Origin: an uncultured Clostridia bacterium
GTDB lineage: Bacteria > Bacillota > Clostridia > Christensenellales > Aristaeellaceae
Direction: 5' to 3'
Length of the DNA: 5,455 nt
NCBI GenBank assembly: GCA_934670175.1
Contig: CAKUOX010000101.1
Location: forward strand, 1-5,455
Below the pieces are notes generated by a model that saw only the letters and a list, made by a program, of their open reading frames with translations, ran no database searches and had not been told where the DNA came from. This document shows, one piece after another, positions 1-4,934 of the stretch (position 1 is the stretch's first letter; each line of letters starts with the position of its first letter). Both the position numbers and the translations under genes were made by a program.

Positions 1-94
1 GTTCCATCCGGAAGCGAGCGCGGGACCGCACGACACCGCCTTCCTGTTCGACCGTTTCATTTCCATGATGAGAGGTGAATGCGCATGCCGCTGA
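1..94 (+). CDS. carA: Carbamoyl phosphate synthetase small (glutaminase) subunit, C-terminal end only
   Basis: This is the 3' end of carA; the gene starts before the window and the reading frame enters at base 2. The visible 30 codons read FHPEASAGPHDT followed by an amphipathic tail (FLFDRFISMM) and stop at TGA 92-94. The His-Pro-Glu motif matches the end of the class I glutamine amidotransferase domain, where His (codon 5-7) and Glu (codon 11-13) belong to the Cys-His-Glu triad (His353 and Glu355 in E. coli CarA). The subunit hydrolyses glutamine and passes ammonia through a tunnel to CarB. Its last 10 bases overlap the start of carB, as expected for translationally coupled subunits of one complex. 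The short tail after the HPE motif is normal for the family. Confidence 0.93.
   Translation, partial: FHPEASAGPHDTAFLFDRFISMMRGECACR
71..77 (+). promoter_or_regulatory. Ribosome binding site that decides the carB start
   Basis: AGAGGTG lies 7 bases before ATG 85 but only 1 base before the upstream in-frame ATG at 79. The spacing favours ATG 85, which also gives a protein beginning MPLNKSIKKVL, matching the usual MP-x(3)-I-K-x-[IV]-L start of CarB proteins. Confidence 0.75.
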
Positions 95-3000
95 ACAAGT
101 CAATTAAAAAGGTATTGATGATCGGCTCCGGTCCCATCGTGATCGGTCAGGCCGCCGAATTTGACTACGCGGGCGCGCAGGCCTGCCGCGTGCTCAAGGA
201 AGCGGGCGTAAACGTGGTGCTGGTCAATTCCAACCCCGCCACCATCATGACGGACAAGGCGCTGGCGGACGAAATCTATCTGGAGCCGCTGACCGTGGAG
301 ACCCTGAAGCGCATCATTCTTCACGAAAAGCCGGACAGCCTGCTGGCGGGTCTGGGCGGACAGACGGGGCTCACGCTGGCGATGCAGCTTTCAAAGGATG
401 GCTTTCTGGACGCTCACGGCGTCCGGCTGATCGGTGCGAACGCCGAGGCCATTGACAAGGCGGAGGATCGTCAGCTGTTCAAAGACGCCATGACGGCCAT
501 TGGCGAGCCGGTCATTCCCTCCGGCATTGCAACCAGCGCTGCTCAGGCGCTGAAGATTGCGGATGAGATCGGCTATCCGGTCATCGTGCGCCCCGCGTTT
601 ACGCTGGGCGGCGCCGGCGGCGGCGCGGCGGCAGATGCGGACGTGCTGCGCGTCATCGCACAGACGGGACTGGACGCCTCGCCCATCACGCAGGTACTGA
701 TCGAAAAATCCGTAGCGGGCTGGAAGGAAATCGAATTTGAAGTCATGCGCGATTCCGTCGGCAACGTGATTGCCGTATGCTCAATGGAGAACATCGACCC
801 CGTGGGCGTACACACCGGCGACTCCGTCGTCGTCGCGCCCGCGCTTACGCTTTCCGATAAGGAATATCAGATGCTGCGCAGCGCTTCGCTGAACATCATC
901 TCCGCACTGGGCATCGTCGGCGGCTGCAACTGCCAGTTCGCGCTCAATCCGGACAGCTTCGAATACGCAGTCATCGAGGTCAATCCCCGCGTATCGCGTT
1001 CCTCGGCGCTGGCGAGCAAGGCCACCGGCTATCCCATCGCCAAGGTCGCTACGCGCATCGCGCTGGGCTACACGCTGGATGAAATCAAAAACGAGATCAC
1101 CGGCAAGACCTGCGCCTGCTTTGAGCCGACGCTGGATTATGTCGTTGTCAAGTTCCCGAAATGGCCGTTCGACAAATTTGCGGGCGCAAGCCGTACGCTG
1201 GGCACGCAGATGAAGGCCACGGGCGAGGTCATGGCCATCGCGCCCGACTTCGAAATGGCACTGATGAAGGCCGTGCGCGGCGCGGAGATCGGCATGGATA
1301 CACTCAACCGCGATCCCGACGGCGATCTGCCCGTTACCGAGCGGCTCAAGATCGCCGACGATCATCGGCTGTTTACCATTTTCGAGGCGCTAAAGGGCGG
1401 CGTGAGCGTGGATGAGATCCATGCGATTACAAAGATCGACCGCTGGTTCATCCATAAGCTCAAAAAGCTCGCAGATTATGAAGCCGAAATAGCTGCCGGC
1501 CTTACGCCTGAGCGCTACCTGCGCGGCAAGAAGCTGGGCTATCCGGACGCGGCGCTCCGGCGCATCTCCGGTGCTGAAGACCTGCCGGAATGCCGCTCGT
1601 CGTTCAAAATGGTGGATACCTGCGGCGCGGAATTTGCCGCCGAAACGCCTTACTTCTATTCCAGCTTCGATGAGGAATGCGAATCGCGCACCTTCCCCCG
1701 TTCCGGCAAGCCGGTGATCGTGGTGCTGGGCTCCGGTCCCATCCGCATCGGGCAGGGCATCGAATTCGATTATTCCTCCGTGCACTGCGTATGGACGCTG
1801 AAAAAGCTCGGCTACGACGTGGTGATCGTCAACAACAACCCTGAAACCGTATCCACCGACTACGACACCGCCGACCGGCTGTACTTCGAGCCGCTGACCG
1901 ACGAGGACGTAATGCGCATACTGGCTGTGGAAAAGCCCGTGGGCGTCGTGGTCGCCTTCGGCGGACAGACCGCCATTCGCCTGACCGGCGCGCTCAGCCG
2001 CGCTGGCGTACCGATTCTCGGCACCTCCGCCGAAGGTATCGACATCGCGGAGGATCGCGAGCGCTTTGACGCGCTGCTGGAGCGCTTCTCCATCCGCCGC
2101 CCCAGGGGCACGGGCGTGCGCACCATGGCGCAGGCGCTCGAGGCGGCCGAGACACTGGGCTATCCGGTACTGCTGCGGCCAAGCTATGTAATCGGCGGGC
2201 AGAACATGGTCATTGCCCACAGCGCGGACGATGTGCAAACCTATATGCAGCGCATCCTCTCCGGCGGCATCGAAAACCCCGTGCTGGTGGACAAATATAT
2301 GCCCGGCACGGAGCTCGAGGTGGACGTGATCTCCGACGGCGAAGATGTGCTGATCCCCGGCGTGATGGAGCACATCGAGCGCGCGGGCGTGCATTCCGGC
2401 GACTCCATTGCCGTGTATCCGCCCTACAACCTGAACGACCGTATGCTGGAGAACATCGTCGAAAGCTCTACCCAGCTGGCACTGGCGCTTGGCACGAAGG
2501 GACTGGTAAACATCCAGTACCTGATCTACGGCGGCGAGCTGTACGTCATCGAGGTCAATCCCCGCGCGTCGCGCACAATCCCCTACATTTCCAAGGTATC
2601 TGGCGTGCCAATGGTGGACATCGCCGCGCGCGTAATGGTCGGCCAGAAGCTGCGGGACATCAGCTGCGGCACTGGGCTGCATCAGGCGCCGCCCTACTGC
2701 GCGGTGAAGGTGCCGGTATTCTCTTTTGAAAAGCTGCTGGACGCCAACAGCTACCTGAGCCCCGAAATGAAATCTACGGGCGAGGTGCTGGGCATCGGCC
2801 GCAGCATGCCCGAGGCGCTGTTTAAGGGACTGGTGAGCGCAAATATTCACATGCCGGAGCCGGGACGCGAGACGGGCGTGCTGCTGAGCGTGGATGAATA
2901 CGACTATCTGGAGATACTGTCCGTAGCGCGCAAGTTCCATGATTTGGGCTGCCGCCTGTATGCCACCGGCGGCACGGCGCGCGCCATCGCCACGCTGGGC

Positions 3001-4110
3001 ATTCCGGTAAGCACCGTGGAGGATATACACGATTTTGCTGCCACACGCGCCCTGCTCGAAAGCGGCGCGATCCACTACATCATCTATACCGGCGCGCTTC
3101 TGGACGCCACGCTGGAGGATTACATCCACCTGCACCGCCTGGCGCTGATGCACAAGATCGCGTGCCTGACCTCGCTGGACACGGCCAACGCGCTGGCAGA
3201 CATCATTGCCAGCCGCTACAACCAGTCCAACACCGAGCTTGTGGACATTGCCCACCTGCGTAGCGCGCGCCAGAGGCTGCAATTTGTGAAGATGCAGTCC
3301 ACGGGCAACGATTACATCGTGATCGACAACCGCAGCGGCGCGATCGAGTATCCCGAATCGCTGTGCGTGCGGCTGTGCAGATCGCATTATGGCGTAGGTG
3401 CGGACGGCATCGCGCTGATCGAAAATTCGGACGTCGCCGACGCGAAGATGCGCATGTACAACCGCGATGGCTCTGAAGGGCGCATGGCTGGCAACTGCAT
3501 CCGCTGCGTGGGCAAATATCTCTATGACCTCGGCATTGTGCGAAGCAATGAAATGAACATCGAAACCGCCAGCGGTGTGCATCACCTGCGGCTCTACACG
3601 CAGAACAGGCGCGTAAGCTCCGTATCGGTAGATATGGGTAAGCCCAGTCTGACGCCGTCCAGCCTGCCCTGCACGCTTCCAGTGGCGCGCGCGATTCGCT
3701 ATCCCGTGCGCATCGGCGGGCGGCTGTACAACATCAATTGCGTCTCCATGGGTAACCCGCATTGCGTGGTATTCACTGACGAGGTGGAAACGCTGGATCT
3801 TGACGCCATCGGCCCGCTGTTTGAAACGGCAGAGATCTTTCCGGAGCGCGTGAATACGGAATTCGTGCGCGTCGTGAACGGCAGCACGCTGAGAATGCGC
3901 TGCTATGAGCGCGGCAGCGGCGAAACCATGGCCTGCGGTACCGGCGCGTGCGCTGCCGCCGTAGCTGCGATCGAGAACGGCCTGTGCCGCATGGATACCG
4001 ACATCAGCGTTCAAGTGCCCGGCGGCACGCTCACCGTGCGCTGCGAAGCGGGCGGCGTAACCCTTAACGGTAACGCTGAGCTGGTATACGAGGGCAGTCT
4101 TGAGATCTGA
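85..4110 (+). CDS. carB-dapF: Fused carbamoyl phosphate synthetase large subunit and diaminopimelate epimerase-like protein (CarB-DapF)
   Basis: The 1341-residue frame joins two enzymes. Residues 1 to about 1064 are a full CarB, which makes carbamoyl phosphate from bicarbonate, ammonia and two ATP for arginine and pyrimidine synthesis. Visible parts are: a first ATP-grasp half with GSGPIVIGQ near the start, GGQTG (~90), FTLGGAGGG (~172-180) and metal-binding EVNPRVSRSS (Glu298, Asn300); an oligomerisation region ending in FKMVDTC (507-513); a second half with GSGPIRIGQG (~549) and EVNPRASR (Glu823); and an MGS-like allosteric domain (~931-1060). The E. coli ornithine-site Glu892 is Val876 here (VKVPVF), as in B. 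subtilis-type enzymes, so ornithine activation is doubtful. The second ATP-grasp half reads GGQNM where E. coli and B. subtilis have GGRAM. Residues 1065-1341 are a DapF domain, described separately. CarB proteins are usually about 1070 residues and DapF about 275, so both partners look full length. The frame ends in tandem in-frame stops, TGA TAA (4108-4113). Confidence 0.95.
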   Translation: MPLNKSIKKVLMIGSGPIVIGQAAEFDYAGAQACRVLKEAGVNVVLVNSNPATIMTDKALADEIYLEPLTVETLKRIILHEKPDSLLAGLGGQTGLTLAMQLSKDGFLDAHGVRLIGANAEAIDKAEDRQLFKDAMTAIGEPVIPSGIATSAAQALKIADEIGYPVIVRPAFTLGGAGGGAAADADVLRVIAQTGLDASPITQVLIEKSVAGWKEIEFEVMRDSVGNVIAVCSMENIDPVGVHTGDSVVVAPALTLSDKEYQMLRSASLNIISALGIVGGCNCQFALNPDSFEYAVIEVNPRVSRSSALASKATGYPIAKVATRIALGYTLDEIKNEITGKTCACFEPTLDYVVVKFPKWPFDKFAGASRTLGTQMKATGEVMAIAPDFEMALMKAVRGAEIGMDTLNRDPDGDLPVTERLKIADDHRLFTIFEALKGGVSVDEIHAITKIDRWFIHKLKKLADYEAEIAAGLTPERYLRGKKLGYPDAALRRISGAEDLPECRSSFKMVDTCGAEFAAETPYFYSSFDEECESRTFPRSGKPVIVVLGSGPIRIGQGIEFDYSSVHCVWTLKKLGYDVVIVNNNPETVSTDYDTADRLYFEPLTDEDVMRILAVEKPVGVVVAFGGQTAIRLTGALSRAGVPILGTSAEGIDIAEDRERFDALLERFSIRRPRGTGVRTMAQALEAAETLGYPVLLRPSYVIGGQNMVIAHSADDVQTYMQRILSGGIENPVLVDKYMPGTELEVDVISDGEDVLIPGVMEHIERAGVHSGDSIAVYPPYNLNDRMLENIVESSTQLALALGTKGLVNIQYLIYGGELYVIEVNPRASRTIPYISKVSGVPMVDIAARVMVGQKLRDISCGTGLHQAPPYCAVKVPVFSFEKLLDANSYLSPEMKSTGEVLGIGRSMPEALFKGLVSANIHMPEPGRETGVLLSVDEYDYLEILSVARKFHDLGCRLYATGGTARAIATLGIPVSTVEDIHDFAATRALLESGAIHYIIYTGALLDATLEDYIHLHRLALMHKIACLTSLDTANALADIIASRYNQSNTELVDIAHLRSARQRLQFVKMQSTGNDYIVIDNRSGAIEYPESLCVRLCRSHYGVGADGIALIENSDVADAKMRMYNRDGSEGRMAGNCIRCVGKYLYDLGIVRSNEMNIETASGVHHLRLYTQNRRVSSVSVDMGKPSLTPSSLPCTLPVARAIRYPVRIGGRLYNINCVSMGNPHCVVFTDEVETLDLDAIGPLFETAEIFPERVNTEFVRVVNGSTLRMRCYERGSGETMACGTGACAAAVAAIENGLCRMDTDISVQVPGGTLTVRCEAGGVTLNGNAELVYEGSLEI
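3277..4107 (+). other. dapF: DapF-like domain of the fusion, one catalytic Cys replaced by Ala
   Basis: This module (residues 1065-1341, 277 long, the normal size of the whole DapF family protein) would convert LL- to meso-diaminopimelate if active. Family motifs in order are KMQSTGND (from Met1070), GVGADG, YNRDGSEG, MGNPHC (Met1222-Cys1227), FPERVNTEF (Asn1257) and ERGSGETMACGTGAC (Glu1275, Arg1276, Cys1284). The substrate-binding Asn, Glu and Arg residues are therefore present, and Cys1284 matches catalytic Cys217 of E. coli DapF. The partner Cys73, normally in CGNG, is Ala1135: the segment reads MAGNCIRC, with a new Cys1138 three residues later. There is no ATG at the domain edge. The residue aligned with the usual initiator Met is Leu1065 (CTG 3277). 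Epimerase activity is uncertain; the fold assignment is not. Confidence 0.9.
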
Positions 4111-4129
4111 TAAGGGTATTTTTGATAAG

Positions 4130-4165
4130 CCAGTGGGCGGGGGAGCTTGCTCCCCCGCCCACTGG
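4130..4165. repeat. Perfect GC-rich palindrome, 17-bp arms, between convergent genes
   Basis: The arm CCAGTGGGCGGGGGAGC (4130-4146) is followed by TT and its exact reverse complement (4149-4165). As RNA it would fold on either strand into a very stable stem, realistically 16 bp with a CTTG-type loop. It begins 19 bases after the carB-dapF stop and lies between two converging genes, so a role in bidirectional transcription stop or mRNA end protection is plausible. However, no run of T follows it on either strand (GCACGTTT on plus, CTTATCAAAA on minus), so it is not a standard intrinsic terminator. A dispersed REP-like element is the main alternative. Confidence 0.8.
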
Positions 4166-4236
4166 GCACGTTTGAAAGCTCGAAAGAGCCTTTTCGTCAG
4201 TCTGAGCCGCCGAAAGCCTCGCGGCACCGGCGAACC
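4166..4236. other. Non-coding spacer with minor hairpin potential
   Basis: No coding sequence is supported between the palindrome and the end of the minus-strand gene. Beyond the weak terminator candidate it holds overlapping short complementary segments: GCCGC 4206-4210 with GCGGC 4221-4225, or CGCCG 4208-4212 with CGGCG 4228-4232. These could form one of two mutually exclusive small stems. On the minus strand they lie just after the small acidic gene and could help end its transcript, although no T-run is seen there. Confidence 0.4.
4175..4194 (+). terminator. Weak candidate terminator downstream of carB-dapF
   Basis: GCTC (4178-4181), a GAAA tetraloop and GAGC (4186-4189) form a 4-bp stem. 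AAA before it can pair with the following T-run if C4190 bulges out. Four Ts (4191-4194) follow. The stem is short and the T-run minimal, so this might act only together with the strong palindrome just upstream. Confidence 0.35.
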
Positions 4237-4527
4237 TCAAATATTCTTCCGCGCCATATCCACGGCCATTTCAAGCGCGCGCACGCTCTGCGCCATTTCG
4301 GGATAATCCTCGATGTACGCGCCGTATTCCTCTGTCAGCGAAGCGATCTCGTCGAGCGCATCCGCCACGTCCTCATCGTCGTCCGCCTGCGCACATTCCA
4401 GCAGGTAGATCGAATCCTCCAGCTGTGCGTTCAGCTCGTCCATATCGTCATCGTCTGCAAAATCATCCAGCTCATCCAATATATCGCGGAAGCGCTCCGC
4501 AAATCCCTTCAGCGCGCTGTCATTCAC
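4237..4527 (-). CDS. Small highly acidic protein of unknown function
   Basis: This 96-residue protein starts at GTG 4525-4527, 9 bases after a strong GGAGG (4537-4541), and ends at 4237. I do not recognise the family. By count it has 31 Asp/Glu against 6 Lys/Arg, with acidic runs DDFADDDD (near residues 21-28) and DDDED (near 48-52). Hydrophobic residues spaced as in amphipathic helices (ILDELDDF, ALDEIASL, VRALEMAVDMA) suggest a helical, soluble cytoplasmic protein; there is no signal peptide or membrane segment. It has its own near-consensus promoter and points away from the membrane protein-trmB pair and towards carB-dapF. Its own promoter, good ribosome site and biased codon third positions make it likely to be real. 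DNA mimicry or binding of a basic partner is possible but unsupported beyond charge. Confidence 0.75.
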   Translation of the reverse strand: MNDSALKGFAERFRDILDELDDFADDDDMDELNAQLEDSIYLLECAQADDDEDVADALDEIASLTEEYGAYIEDYPEMAQSVRALEMAVDMARKNI

Positions 4528-4533
4528 CTGCGC

Positions 4534-4541
4534 TCACCTCC
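4534..4541 (-). promoter_or_regulatory. Strong ribosome binding site fixing a GTG start
   Basis: On the minus strand GGAGGTGA lies upstream of GTG 4527, with 9 bases between GGAGG and the start codon. The ATG at 4543-4541 and the GTG within the site are in other frames and reach a stop within a few codons, so GTG 4527 is the only sensible start for the acidic protein. Confidence 0.75.
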
Positions 4542-4550
4542 ATGGCAAAG

Positions 4551-4579
4551 AGTATAAGCGTCCGAGCCGAGAATTTCAA
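4551..4579 (-). promoter_or_regulatory. Near-consensus sigma-A promoter for the acidic protein gene
   Basis: Read on the minus strand: TTGAAA (4579-4574, 5 of 6 to TTGACA), a 17-base spacer, then TATACT (4556-4551, 5 of 6 to TATAAT). Transcription would begin near 4544, only a few bases before the GGAGG, giving a leader of about 17 bases. Confidence 0.7.
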
Positions 4580-4597
4580 TGCTTTTAGATATTTTTC

Positions 4598-4626
4598 TTG
4601 GCTTGAGCGGCAAAATGTGGTAAACT
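4598..4626 (+). promoter_or_regulatory. Likely promoter for the membrane protein-trmB operon
   Basis: TTGGCT (4598-4603, 4 of 6) and TAAACT (4621-4626, 4 of 6) are separated by 17 bases. TGG directly before TAAACT gives an extended -10 (TGn), which can offset the weak hexamers. The start would fall near 4633, inside the inverted repeat, about 20 bases before the ribosome binding site. It is back to back with the minus-strand promoter. Confidence 0.5.
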
Positions 4627-4645
4627 GATAAACAGCTTATCAGTT
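4623..4645. promoter_or_regulatory. Perfect 9-bp inverted repeat over the -10 and start region, candidate operator
   Basis: AACTGATAA (4623-4631), spacer ACAGC, TTATCAGTT (4637-4645). The left arm overlaps the proposed -10 box of the rightward promoter and the centre (4634) sits at the expected transcription start. This is a classic position for a repressor site of a dimeric helix-turn-helix protein. Because transcription would start inside the repeat, the RNA would not carry the whole hairpin, which favours a DNA-level role. The regulator cannot be named from this window. Confidence 0.5.
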
Positions 4646-4652
4646 GGTTTTG

Positions 4653-4659
4653 AAGGGAG
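4653..4659 (+). promoter_or_regulatory. Ribosome binding site supporting the TTG start at 4668
   Basis: AAGGGAG lies 8 bases before TTG 4668. The other in-frame TTG at 4644 lies inside the inverted repeat and upstream of this site, so it is much less likely to be the start. Confidence 0.65.
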
Positions 4660-4667
4660 CGTTCGCC

Positions 4668-4934
4668 TTGAAAAAAGAAACTGCCGCCGCAATCCGAAAG
4701 TGGCTCGCCATCGCCGTGGTGCTGGTCTATGCGGTCGGCCTCGTGATGATGCTTGCCGGTCTGTTCAATCAGGGACTTGCGCTGTGGTTCGTGTCCACGG
4801 TCGGCGGCGCGCTGCTGCTGTATGTGAAGCGCACGCAGGAGAAGAAGGCCGCCGACGAAAAAGCGATCGAAGCGGAAGAGGCCGCCTATCAGGAAAAGCT
4901 GCGCCAGGCGCAGAGGAATGGAGAAGAGCGCTGA
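4668..4934 (+). CDS. Small membrane protein with two transmembrane helices and a charged tail
   Basis: The 88-residue protein starts at TTG 4668 with MKKETAAAIRKW, chosen from the ribosome site at 4653-4659. Two hydrophobic stretches follow: about residues 12-33 (WLAIAVVLVYAVGLVMMLAGLF) is slightly long for one helix, and about 37-53 (LALWFVSTVGGALLLYV) is the second, with a short NQG turn between. The remaining 35 residues are strongly charged and Ala/Glu/Lys rich (EKKAADEKAIEAEEAAY), likely a cytoplasmic helix or coiled coil. The positive residues before helix 1 and after helix 2 suggest both ends face the cytoplasm. I do not recognise the family and assign no function. Its stop overlaps the trmB start by one base (TGATG at 4932-4936), so the two genes are probably cotranscribed and translationally coupled. 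A cleaved signal peptide is unlikely because no cleavage-type site follows helix 1. Confidence 0.78.
   Translation: MKKETAAAIRKWLAIAVVLVYAVGLVMMLAGLFNQGLALWFVSTVGGALLLYVKRTQEKKAADEKAIEAEEAAYQEKLRQAQRNGEER

Noticed and set aside
79..84. ATG at 79 as the carB start
   Set aside because: It lies one base after the ribosome binding site, too close for initiation; ATG 85 has a 7-base spacing and gives the usual CarB N-terminus.
781..1365. Further minus-strand open frames inside carB, the longest 194 codons
   Set aside because: They are shadows of the carB codon pattern with low-complexity composition, and the plus strand here encodes conserved CarB sequence throughout.
85..3276. Internal repeat of the two ATP-grasp halves of CarB as a recent duplication
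   Set aside because: Repeated motifs such as GSGPI-x-IGQ and EVNPR-x-SR reflect the ancient duplication present in all CarB proteins, not a new event.
1390..4227. A 945-codon open frame on the minus strand opposite carB-dapF
   Set aside because: It is the mirror of a GC-rich, codon-biased gene. Its translation is dominated by His, Ala, Arg and Gln in a pattern expected from antisense reading, has no recognisable domain, and the plus strand here carries two clear enzyme domains.
4147..4557. Plus-strand open frame of 136 codons opposite the acidic gene
   Set aside because: It would start inside the palindrome, has no ribosome site, and runs antisense to a gene with a good promoter, ribosome site and start. 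Its Arg/His/Gln-rich composition is that of an antisense shadow.
4644..4646. TTG at 4644 as the start of the membrane protein
   Set aside because: It lies within the inverted repeat, just after the expected transcription start and upstream of the only ribosome site; TTG 4668 fits better.
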